A stretch of 9,336 nucleotides of DNA from Rhodobiaceae bacterium UBA6963 (GTDB lineage Bacteria > Pseudomonadota > Alphaproteobacteria > RS24), in the NCBI GenBank assembly GCA_002450335.1, contig DJZB01000008.1, positions 1 through 9,336 of the forward strand, given 5' to 3'. This document shows positions 1 through 5,459 of this stretch, one piece after another. The position numbers and the translations under genes were made by a program. The notes under the pieces were generated by a model that did no database searches, was not told the origin of the DNA, and saw nothing but the letters and a program-made list of their open reading frames with translations. How positions within the stretch are numbered: the first letter of the stretch is position 1; every line of letters begins with the position of its first letter.

Positions 1-465
1 TTCAACATGCGCCATAAGTGAAATGGCGCGCTCGGAAATGCGTGTCGAAATCATGTCCCAGTCATTTTCAGCTGCCTGAGACATGGTGCTCATTTGCGAA
101 TTAAGGCGGGCCTCAAAATCAAACTCTGCACTTTCATACTGATTTGTTTCCTGAACATTTTCAGCAGTGGCAGGCGTTTTATCTTCCGCCATAGCCGTGC
201 CGTCCTGCATAGCTCTATCCAGGCCCGTATCTGCTGCTGCGCCATTGAGGGTTTGAATATCTGAACCCTCAGAAATAGATGGCAATCTGTCATTATCGGT
301 ATCAGCCTGTTGAACTTCCATAAACGGATTTTCCAGGGCTTCGGTTTCAAGATAGGTTTGCAAATCAAGATTGTTCATTTGCAACATACGTATGGCCTGT
401 TGCAAACGCGGTGTCATTACCATTGACTGCTTTTGCTTAAGCCTTAAAGACTGTGATAACTGCAT
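1..465 (-). CDS. rpoN: RNA polymerase sigma-54 factor RpoN, N-terminal part (runs off the left edge)
   Basis: This is the first 155 codons of sigma-54, the sigma factor that recognises -24/-12 promoters and needs an ATP-hydrolysing enhancer-binding activator. The N-terminus (MQLSQSLRLKQKQSMVMTPR, then LQQAIRMLQMNNLDLQTYLE and ALENPF) is the classic Gln/Leu-rich region I that contacts the activator and holds the holoenzyme closed. After about residue 50 comes an acidic, low-complexity stretch typical of region II. The core-binding domain begins near residue 125 (EFDFEARLNSQM). The RpoN box and helix-turn-helix lie outside the window. The start at 465 is supported by a GGGGAAAG ribosome-binding site just upstream and by exact alignment with the family N-terminus. 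The gene is divergent from the two-TM gene at 743. In many proteobacteria rpoN follows lptB, but nothing like lptB is upstream here. The recognition is firm; whether this is the only rpoN copy cannot be seen. Confidence 0.95.
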   Translation of the reverse strand, partial: MQLSQSLRLKQKQSMVMTPRLQQAIRMLQMNNLDLQTYLETEALENPFMEVQQADTDNDRLPSISEGSDIQTLNGAAADTGLDRAMQDGTAMAEDKTPATAENVQETNQYESAEFDFEARLNSQMSTMSQAAENDWDMISTRISERAISLMAHVE

Positions 466-480
466 AACTTTCCCCAATCA

Positions 481-499
481 ACTAAACGCTACTAAACGC
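481..499. repeat. Short tandem direct repeat in the rpoN leader
   Basis: ACTAAACGC occurs at 481-489 and again at 491-499, a 10-bp period, 16 bp upstream of the rpoN start codon. One helical turn of spacing is compatible with a protein-binding operator, but a chance or slippage duplication is equally possible. No protein can be assigned. Confidence 0.4.
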
Positions 500-564
500 G
501 GTGTATGTGGCTAAATTTCACAGCTTCATAAGTGAATGCAAAAAAACAATTTGACGGGGGCTTG

Positions 565-580
565 TGTCAGTAATTCGACA
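565..580 (+). promoter_or_regulatory. Candidate FleQ/FlbD-type enhancer (upstream activating) site
   Basis: TGTCAGTAATTCGACA is a TGTC-N8-GACA palindrome. Its inner 14 bases (566-579) match 11 of 14 positions of the Pseudomonas FleQ box as I recall it. Its centre (572.5) lies 125.5 bp upstream of the C of the -12 element at 698, about -137 from the expected start of transcription, which is a usual enhancer distance for sigma-54 activators. A close relative (11/14 in promoter orientation) sits 124.5 bp from the -12 element of the fliO promoter. A half-copy (AATTTGAC, 548-555) lies just upstream. The site also lies 100 bp from the divergent rpoN start, so it could affect rpoN as well. The sequence match is seen; the binding protein is inferred. 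Confidence 0.55.
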
Positions 581-637
581 GAAAAACACAATATTTACAA
601 TGCCTTAACCTTTTTCTGGTATCATAAGAATTTGCTA

Positions 638-653
638 TGTCAAAATCCAGACA
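638..653 (+). promoter_or_regulatory. Second TGTC-N8-GACA palindrome upstream of the sigma-54 promoter
   Basis: TGTCAAAATCCAGACA has the same outer TGTC/GACA half-sites and the same 8-bp spacer length as the element at 565-580. The core differs (9/14 to the shared motif). The centres of the two sites are 73 bp apart, close to seven helical turns, and this one is about 64 bp upstream of the expected transcription start. It is probably a weaker activator site or a promoter-proximal repressing site. Function is inferred only. Confidence 0.4.
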
Positions 654-683
654 GACGTTTTGGTCATTTAACGCTTTTACGTC

Positions 684-700
684 TGGCACTTTGTTTGCAT
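684..700 (+). promoter_or_regulatory. Sigma-54 (-24/-12) promoter of the small membrane protein gene
   Basis: TGGCAC-TTTGT-TTGCAT matches the sigma-54 consensus TGGCACG-N4-TTGCW except for T in place of the G at position 7. The GG (685-686) and GC (697-698) have the required spacing. Transcription should start near 710, giving a leader of about 33 nt with a GAGAGA ribosome-binding site (732-737) before the ATG at 743. RpoN itself is encoded divergently next to it. Confidence 0.88.
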
Positions 701-742
701 ATTAGTCAGGTAATTTACATTTGAAATATGTGAGAGATTTTT

Positions 743-973
743 ATGAGTGAACCGGAAAAACAGCCCTGTCGTAGGTGTTTTGTTATCAGGTTTTTTATCT
801 TGGGTGTTGTAATGCTTGCCCTGATTGGCCTGCTTGGTGGCGATAAACTCATCTATCTACGCCATGTCACGCCGGAGCTTGTCGCAGCCATTATCGTGAT
901 TGGTGGTATGCTTGGTTTTATCGGCAAGTACATTCTTTGGCGGTTTTTCCCGGAGGATGAGGAAAACCTCTAA
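743..973 (+). CDS. Small two-helix inner-membrane protein, sigma-54 controlled, function unknown
   Basis: This 76-residue protein is not one I recognise. It has a short charged N-terminus with a CRRC motif (Cys9, Cys12), then a hydrophobic segment at about 14-34 (VIRFFILGVVMLALIGLL) and a second at about 45-66 (ELVAAIIVIGGMLGFIGKY). It ends in an acidic tail (PEDEENL). Both ends would lie on the same side of the membrane, probably the cytoplasm by the positive charges around residues 10-16. The ATG at 743 follows a GAGAGA site. The gene reads alone from a strong sigma-54 promoter and ends 9 bp from the convergent DUF1566 gene. Its promoter makes it a likely member of the flagellar or other RpoN regulon. 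A motor, export or chemotaxis accessory role is only an inference. The coding call is supported by the promoter, ribosome-binding site and two-TM pattern. Confidence 0.8.
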   Translation: MSEPEKQPCRRCFVIRFFILGVVMLALIGLLGGDKLIYLRHVTPELVAAIIVIGGMLGFIGKYILWRFFPEDEENL

Positions 974-982
974 AGCCAATTT

Positions 983-1522
983 CTAAATGCGGTCACGCAC
1001 TAATCTGACTGCCATTTCCTGTGTTGGGAAGAAGCGTCCATAGCTGTGACCGGTGAAAAAATTCACGGTCCATTGATGGCGGGGTGCCAAGCGGTTTATA
1101 TCAGATGTCCAGTAAGGCCCACCAAATGTGTCCGGAAAGATTTCTTCATCAATCTTCAAACCCTGACAAGTTTCACAAACCAGAGCAGAGAGTTCATCTT
1201 TAGTCGGCAACCGCCAACCAGCCCCAAGTTGGTCATTCGCCTGAGTAATAGCCTGATCTGCTGTCTCAACTGAGATTTGTAGAATTTCCCCAATACAATT
1301 CTCTCCATTCCAGCGCTGGCCAATACTGCATCGCAACCATTCAATGCCAAACTCCAGATCAATGACCATCTGACCACGAGTCATAAACCTGGATGAGTCA
1401 TCTTCAGCATAGGCATCCGATAAAGGGAAAAACATCAGAACAGATAAAAAACATATAAGCGGGTAAGCTCGCTTTTGTTTAAATACGCGGAAAAGCTTAC
1501 CTAACCTGACTATTTGCATCAT
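983..1522 (-). CDS. Exported DUF1566 (Lcl C-terminal domain-like) protein
   Basis: This 179-residue protein carries a signal peptide: a basic N-region (about residues 6-18), a hydrophobic core (about 20-34) and a likely cut after Ala39 (DAYA/ED). The mature part is one DUF1566-type domain. Its hallmarks are GIEWLRCSIGQRWNGENCIG (residues 59-78), GWRLPTKDEL near 102-111, a YWTS motif, W-V-F at the next strand, and VRLVR at the C-terminus. Four cysteines in the mature protein (65, 76, 116, 119) suggest two disulfides, as expected for a periplasmic or surface protein. The same fold occurs at the end of the Legionella collagen-like adhesin Lcl. The start has two adjacent ATGs (1522 and 1519) and only a weak ribosome-binding site (AGG). 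It is transcribed divergently from motA and convergently with the two-TM gene. A link to motility is not shown. The molecular function of this family is unknown to me. Confidence 0.85.
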   Translation of the reverse strand: MMQIVRLGKLFRVFKQKRAYPLICFLSVLMFFPLSDAYAEDDSSRFMTRGQMVIDLEFGIEWLRCSIGQRWNGENCIGEILQISVETADQAITQANDQLGAGWRLPTKDELSALVCETCQGLKIDEEIFPDTFGGPYWTSDINRLAPRHQWTVNFFTGHSYGRFFPTQEMAVRLVRDRI

Positions 1523-1643
1523 AATTTACTAACCTGTCACGCCATAAGGCAATCAACTTGCTTAATATTATATGTTAAATCACTAAAAAAATGAGATAAA
1601 AATTAAACTTCAGGTAACAAATATTTCGTAAATCTGTTTAGAT

Positions 1644-1660
1644 TGGTATTGAATTTGCAT
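1644..1660 (+). promoter_or_regulatory. Putative sigma-54 promoter of motAB
   Basis: TGGTATTGAATTTGCAT keeps the invariant GG (1645-1646) and GC (1657-1658) at the correct 12-bp spacing and has a perfect TTGCAT -12 element. The -24 half is weaker (TGGTAT instead of TGGCAC). The expected start is near 1670, leaving a leader of about 25 nt with a T8 run (1673-1680) and an AGGA ribosome-binding site (1686-1689) before motA. Unlike the other two sigma-54 promoters here, I see no full copy of the GTC-RR-TAATT-Y-GAC element upstream, only an isolated GTCA at 1536. Confidence 0.65.
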
Positions 1661-1695
1661 TTGTTAGTTGAGTTTTTTTTGTACAGGACAGTTCC

Positions 1696-2457
1696 ATGGA
1701 TATCGCCTCGTTAATTGGTTTCTTGGGTGCCGTAGGCATGATTATTGGTGCAATGATCTCCGGCGGCGGCGTCGGACCATTTATTGACATTCCCTCAATT
1801 CTTATCGTTTTTGGCGGCACCTTCTTTTCCGTTATGTACACAACGCCCTTGCCGACTTTCCTCGGCAGTTTTGGCGCGATGGCAAAAGCCTTTATGCCGC
1901 CTGTGAAAAAACAGGAAGATGTGATTACCCGCATGATTGAGTTGGCCTCTATTGCTCGTAAAGATGGCATGATGGCACTCGAAGGTCAGGAAGTGCCGGA
2001 TAAGTTTTTTGAAAAAGGCCTTCAAATGCTCGTGGATGGTGCGGATGAGACCAAGCTGACACAGCAGCTTAATCAGGAAATCAAATCCATGAAAATGCGC
2101 CACCAGACCAATCAGGATGTTGTTAAGGCATGGATTGATATCGGCCCGGCTATGGGCATGATCGGAACACTTATCGGCTTGGTGCTTATGTTGGGTAACA
2201 TGGCTGACCCGAAAGCGATTGGTCCAGCCATGGCGGTTGCTCTTTTGACAACCATGTATGGCGCAATTATCGCCAATATTATCTTCTTACCCATGCTGAC
2301 CAAACTTGAAGGGTATACGACCTATGAAACCGTTTACCGTGAAATGGTTCTTCTCGGCTTGAAATATATCTCACGCGGTGAGTCCCCACGTAATATTCAA
2401 GATCAAATGCTGGCAAATCTGCCGCCGAAACTCCAAGAGCAACTTGAAGCTGCTTAG
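1696..2457 (+). CDS. motA: Flagellar stator protein MotA, PomA (sodium) type
   Basis: MotA is the torque-generating, ion-channel subunit of the flagellar stator (with MotB, 5:2) in the inner membrane. The 253-residue length and residue numbering agree with Vibrio PomA (about 254 as I recall). There are four hydrophobic segments near 5-22, 33-50, 150-168 and 180-200. ARKDGMMALE (87-96) is the cytoplasmic rotor-contact region with Arg88, Lys89 and Glu96. GPAMGMIGTLIGL (150-162) and AVALLTTMYGA (180-190) line the channel. Asp31, Thr158, Thr185 and Thr186 fall at the positions tied to sodium use in PomA; proton-type MotA usually has Ala in place of Thr158. The start at 1696 has an AGGA site 6 nt upstream. 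motB follows after 35 bp. Family assignment is certain; sodium specificity is inferred from those residues. Confidence 0.96.
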   Translation: MDIASLIGFLGAVGMIIGAMISGGGVGPFIDIPSILIVFGGTFFSVMYTTPLPTFLGSFGAMAKAFMPPVKKQEDVITRMIELASIARKDGMMALEGQEVPDKFFEKGLQMLVDGADETKLTQQLNQEIKSMKMRHQTNQDVVKAWIDIGPAMGMIGTLIGLVLMLGNMADPKAIGPAMAVALLTTMYGAIIANIIFLPMLTKLEGYTTYETVYREMVLLGLKYISRGESPRNIQDQMLANLPPKLQEQLEAA

Positions 2458-2492
2458 TTTCCCAAACAGATTTGAAAAAGGCAGGTTAAGTT

Positions 2493-3680
2493 ATGGTCGC
2501 TAAAGAACAGGAAGAAGAGCAGGTTGAAGAAACCGAAGAGGAGGAATGCCCAAAATGTCCTCCCGTCGGTGCACCTGCATGGATGGCAACATTTGCCGAT
2601 ATGGCAACACTGCTGATGGCGTTTTTTGTTCTTATTCTGTCATTCGCAGAATTTAACGTCCCTAAATTTAAACAAATCTCAGGCTCATTAAAAAATGCAT
2701 TCGGTGTTCAACGCATTACACCTGTTGTTGAACCCCCCATGGGCACAACCATTTTATCTTTGAATTTCAGCCCCTCCCCGTCTCCATCAGTCACCAACAA
2801 TATGACTCAGCAGACAACGCAAATTAATCAACCTAAGCTTGAGCAAAAAAATAAGACCAAGGATGATGACTTTTCAGAGCAATCGAAAAGTGACGATGCT
2901 CAGGAGTCATCCGAAAATCAAAGCGCAGAAGATATAGTGAAGGCACTTGAGGATGCAATTGCCAGAGGGGAAATCGAAGTTGAAACCCTCGGCGAGAAAG
3001 TCGTCGTCAATTTCACACCTAAAGAGTCTCAGGAACAAGACCTGCCTAAATTATTGAGCCAGACCCTTGATGCGATTGAAAAAGTTCAATCAGCTGCCGG
3101 TAAGTCAGAGTCGGATGTTGTATTTGGCGGTCTTGAACAACAACTCTCTAAGCTGGCTGACTCCATGGAAGCCATGCAGAAACAACAAAACAAACAAGAT
3201 GCCGGTCAAGGATCATCTGAGCAACAAAACAAACGCGCCGAAATTGCTGAAGATACGCTCAAGGTAGCTCTGAAGCAGGAAATCGGTCAGGGGCTTGTCA
3301 CTGTTGACCGCGAGGATGACCGTGTCGTCGTAACAGTTGGTTCCGGTGGTGCTTTTGCGTCCGGTTCTGCAAGTCTGACCAATAAGGCCAGAGACATCAT
3401 GAGCCAGATTGCCGAGGTTAATCAAGAAGGCACAAGCCGCATCAATGTCTCCGGGCATACAGATAACATGCCGCTTGTATTCGGCTCGCAATATAGAGAT
3501 AACTGGGATCTCGCAGCTGCACGCGCCTCCAGTGTCGTGCAAGAGCTTCAAAGTTCAGGCAAGATTGACGGTAACCGCCTGCAAGCGATGAGCTTTGGCG
3601 AGGAGCGTCCAGTAGACTCGAACGACACAGCTCAAGGGCGTCGTAAGAACAGACGCATCGAAATCGAGATTAATTACTAA
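2493..3680 (+). CDS. motB: Flagellar stator protein MotB, PomB type, with a long linker
   Basis: MotB anchors the stator to peptidoglycan and carries the ion-binding Asp in its single transmembrane helix. The helix follows TFADMATLLMAFFVLILSF (residues 33-51), with the essential Asp at 36. The plug region just after it (NVPKFKQISGSLKNAFGVQR, 55-74) is of PomB type. The OmpA-like peptidoglycan-binding domain spans about 252-395, with VSGHTDNMP (319-327), DNWDLAAARA (336-345), FGEERP and NRRIEIEI. At 395 residues it is clearly longer than PomB (about 315 as I recall). The extra length is a Ser/Gln/Glu-rich linker (about 95-250) that contains what looks like a partial copy of the start of the OmpA domain (145-197). 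The N-terminus is unusually acidic (11 Glu in residues 5-18), followed by CPKC (19-22). The gene is cotranscribed with motA and ends 7 bp from the convergent operon. Confidence 0.96.
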   Translation: MVAKEQEEEQVEETEEEECPKCPPVGAPAWMATFADMATLLMAFFVLILSFAEFNVPKFKQISGSLKNAFGVQRITPVVEPPMGTTILSLNFSPSPSPSVTNNMTQQTTQINQPKLEQKNKTKDDDFSEQSKSDDAQESSENQSAEDIVKALEDAIARGEIEVETLGEKVVVNFTPKESQEQDLPKLLSQTLDAIEKVQSAAGKSESDVVFGGLEQQLSKLADSMEAMQKQQNKQDAGQGSSEQQNKRAEIAEDTLKVALKQEIGQGLVTVDREDDRVVVTVGSGGAFASGSASLTNKARDIMSQIAEVNQEGTSRINVSGHTDNMPLVFGSQYRDNWDLAAARASSVVQELQSSGKIDGNRLQAMSFGEERPVDSNDTAQGRRKNRRIEIEINY

Positions 3681-3687
3681 GTTTCAT

Positions 3688-4494
3688 TTAATTGGAATTT
3701 TTTTTCGCCAGCGCATCATCCGGGTCCGGTATCGGCTCGGGCGGTGGAACATGGCTGAAAGCGAACTTGCAATGCGGATCCAGCTTTCGGCAGAGCATTT
3801 GCCCTTCCTGAATAGTCCGTGTCGCAACAACAACCCACATTTGTTTTTCTTGGAACTGTGCATAGCTGCGCAGGACATGTATCTGTCCGCGGCTAAAATA
3901 AAAGGCTGATAGCAAGTAAGTCAGCCCAAACATGGTTAGACTGACACCATAGCTGATGAAATAAGCAAGTGTAATCGCCATAAGCGGCTCCCAAAGCCTG
4001 TTCTGGAGCAACCAGAGAGGCGGGAATGTGCCGGCCAAAGGCGTCGGGGTTGTGTCATAGATTGTGCAATTACGACGAATGTCGCGCAGCACTTCATAGT
4101 TTCTATATTCAGACTTCTTGTGAATGACATGCCCGTCAAAGGCCTCGCGGATTTCTTGAACCTTCTCGACCTCGATAAACTCTAATGAGCATCTCAGAGC
4201 ACCAGAAACAAGTACCTCAAAAAAGATACCCTCACGATAGATTGTCAGCAAACTGAACTTGGTATCATCCTTATCAAGAGCCGCTTCAAAATCTTCAGCA
4301 TTGCCAAAAAAAAGCTCTCCCTCAAGGCAGGCAATCACATCGCCCGGCTTAAGACGATAGCTGGTAGCCACCGACCGCATACCAAGGCTGGCAATACGCA
4401 AAAAGGATTTGGCAACCGGACCGGTTGCCTCCCCCTCATTATCACTCAGGGATTGTGTCTCTGTAAAAGTGTCATCAGATAGTTGATCTGACAT
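3688..4494 (-). CDS. Membrane protein with a PDZ-like domain, last gene of the fliO-flhB operon, function unknown
   Basis: I do not recognise this 268-residue protein as a named family. Residues 1-28 are acidic and look disordered. Residues about 32-100 resemble a PDZ-type fold: a G-M-R start, LKPGDVIACLEGELFFG (48-64), NAEDFEAAL, then alternating strands SLLTIYREGIFFEVLV (81-96). A charged middle part follows (Arg/Glu-rich, 105-142), then one long or two short hydrophobic segments (LMAITLAYFISYGVSLTMFG, continuing to about 200). The tail is soluble and ends in Pro/Asp-rich sequence with three Cys (Cys235 and Cys242 close together). I chose ATG at 4494, which has GGTGG 6 nt upstream, rather than GTG at 4506 or 4503, which lack a ribosome-binding site. 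It lies 15 bp after the coiled-coil gene. PDZ similarity is by eye and tentative; operon membership is well supported. Confidence 0.8.
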   Translation of the reverse strand: MSDQLSDDTFTETQSLSDNEGEATGPVAKSFLRIASLGMRSVATSYRLKPGDVIACLEGELFFGNAEDFEAALDKDDTKFSLLTIYREGIFFEVLVSGALRCSLEFIEVEKVQEIREAFDGHVIHKKSEYRNYEVLRDIRRNCTIYDTTPTPLAGTFPPLWLLQNRLWEPLMAITLAYFISYGVSLTMFGLTYLLSAFYFSRGQIHVLRSYAQFQEKQMWVVVATRTIQEGQMLCRKLDPHCKFAFSHVPPPEPIPDPDDALAKKNSN

Positions 4495-4509
4495 AAACGC
4501 CACCACTCA

Positions 4510-5241
4510 TTATGGATACTGTATCTGTCTGGAGGACAGGCGTACCTCTTTAAGCAGTTTAGAGTTACTGTCAGCCAGTTCGACCAGTTTTTTATTAATA
4601 TTCTGTTGTAATAACAAGACTTCTTGTAAAGATTTAATCACAGGTGCGTTATTAGAGCCTTTTTGAGACTTACTGCTACTCAGAACAACTTTCTCAATAG
4701 ACTTAGAAGATCTTTCCTGTGCAACACGAAGTGTCTTCAAAGCAGACTGCAGTTCTTTTTGAACTTTCATCTGGGTTTGTAAAATGCTCTGGGCGTTTGT
4801 TGTAATAAGCGCATCTAACGCTTCACGAGATTTTTTGTCTTCTTCAGAAAGGCTTTGAATGGCAACCATCATCTCTTTATTGGCATTGATGATTTCTACC
4901 TGACGGTCGAACACACCCTGAGCCTCGGTGATGGTTTTGTTAACACTCTCAACATTTTCAGCAAAAACGACAAGCGCCTGACGGTTTGTCTTGGACAAGG
5001 TTTCAAGCTCAGATACTGAGCCGAAATACAAAAACAGTGACATGCCGAAAGCACTAAAGGCACTGAAAATAGCAAAAATAGCAATAATCCAGGAATTCTT
5101 ATAAAATCCGGATACCCGATTAACGAGTTCGATATTTTGAGACTTAACTTTATTAAACTCGGCAGTAACATCGGCAGCTGCATCAGCAGCATCGAGCGCC
5201 AGTTTAACCCCTTCTTGGACAAGTTTCAGCTTGTTACTCAT
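4510..5241 (-). CDS. Single-pass membrane protein with a long coiled coil, function unknown
   Basis: This 243-residue protein has an N-terminal helical segment (1-48, Ala/Lys/Asp-rich), one strong transmembrane helix (about 50-73, WIIAIFAIFSAFSAFGMSLF), then about 170 residues rich in Leu, Gln, Lys, Glu and Ser with heptad-like spacing and no Pro until the C-terminal residue. It should be a membrane-anchored, elongated helical protein, with a general resemblance to the helical parts of chemoreceptors or stator and secretion scaffolds, but no signalling hairpin motif is visible. No cysteines are present. Its ATG overlaps the stop of the four-Cys gene by 4 nt (ATGA), so it is probably translationally coupled, with an AAAGG site upstream. 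It is placed between the four-Cys gene and the PDZ-like gene, which suggests a structural partner in the same membrane complex. No function is claimed. Confidence 0.82.
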   Translation of the reverse strand: MSNKLKLVQEGVKLALDAADAAADVTAEFNKVKSQNIELVNRVSGFYKNSWIIAIFAIFSAFSAFGMSLFLYFGSVSELETLSKTNRQALVVFAENVESVNKTITEAQGVFDRQVEIINANKEMMVAIQSLSEEDKKSREALDALITTNAQSILQTQMKVQKELQSALKTLRVAQERSSKSIEKVVLSSSKSQKGSNNAPVIKSLQEVLLLQQNINKKLVELADSNSKLLKEVRLSSRQIQYP

Positions 5242-5459
5242 GCAAATCTACCTTTACTCCGTACATTGGCGGTTTTGTCGCCTGAAGACCTATTCTGAAA
5301 ACTTGCACATTTCATGCCACTTGTCGATAAAACCACACGAGCGGGTAAAATTGCAGATTTAAAGCCAAATTTCCGGCATCCCCACCGCTTATTTTTATCA
5401 TGAGTGACGAATAAATGACGACACTGAAAACAACTATTTTTGGTGTCAATTTCAGTCAT
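5238..5459 (-). CDS. Small four-cysteine, probably metal-binding protein
   Basis: This 73-residue protein has Cys at 10, 13, 28 and 51 (CFQC, then WGC, then GMKC) and His at 15 and 20, a pattern fitting a small zinc ribbon. The body reads C-F-Q-C-R-H-L-F-V-T, W-G-C-R-K-F-G-F-K-S, L-P-A-R-V-V, S-S/T-G-M-K-C-A-S-F. This resembles, as I recall, a family of short four-Cys proteins often labelled uracil-DNA glycosylase in error; that memory is uncertain. The C-terminal 20 residues are basic. Start and stop both overlap the neighbours by 4 nt (ATGA at each end), which strongly supports a real, coupled gene. It has no ribosome-binding site of its own worth noting. A role in metal binding or protein contact is inferred from the Cys pattern only. 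Confidence 0.82.
   Translation of the reverse strand: MTEIDTKNSCFQCRHLFVTHDKNKRWGCRKFGFKSAILPARVVLSTSGMKCASFQNRSSGDKTANVRSKGRFA

Noticed and set aside
90..368. 92-codon open frame on the minus strand inside rpoN
   Set aside because: It is out of frame with the clear RpoN N-terminus and is a shadow frame.
404..504. 11-bp repeat AAACGCGGTGT at 404-414 and 494-504
   Set aside because: Around ten 11-bp matches are expected by chance in a window of this size, and one copy lies in conserved rpoN coding sequence.
615..635. TGG-TAT followed by TTTGC at about 617-635 as a second sigma-54 promoter
   Set aside because: GG and GC are 16 bp apart instead of 12, which sigma-54 does not tolerate.
625..637. 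One-mismatch IHF-like site (minus strand) between the enhancer-like sites of the small membrane gene
   Set aside because: The match is imperfect at a conserved base and such near matches are common in A/T-rich DNA; noted only because the fliO region has a perfect site in a similar place.
536..724. 62-codon open frame on the plus strand between rpoN and the small membrane gene
   Set aside because: It has no ribosome-binding site, covers both enhancer-like palindromes and the sigma-54 promoter, and its product has no recognisable pattern.
959..970. GAGG-AAAA-CCTC hairpin at the end of the small membrane gene
   Set aside because: The stem is only 4 bp with no T-run, too weak to call a terminator.
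3681..3706. T8 run (3698-3705) after motB as an intrinsic terminator
   Set aside because: No GC-rich stem precedes it; only a weak A/T pairing is possible, and the run lies inside the convergent gene.
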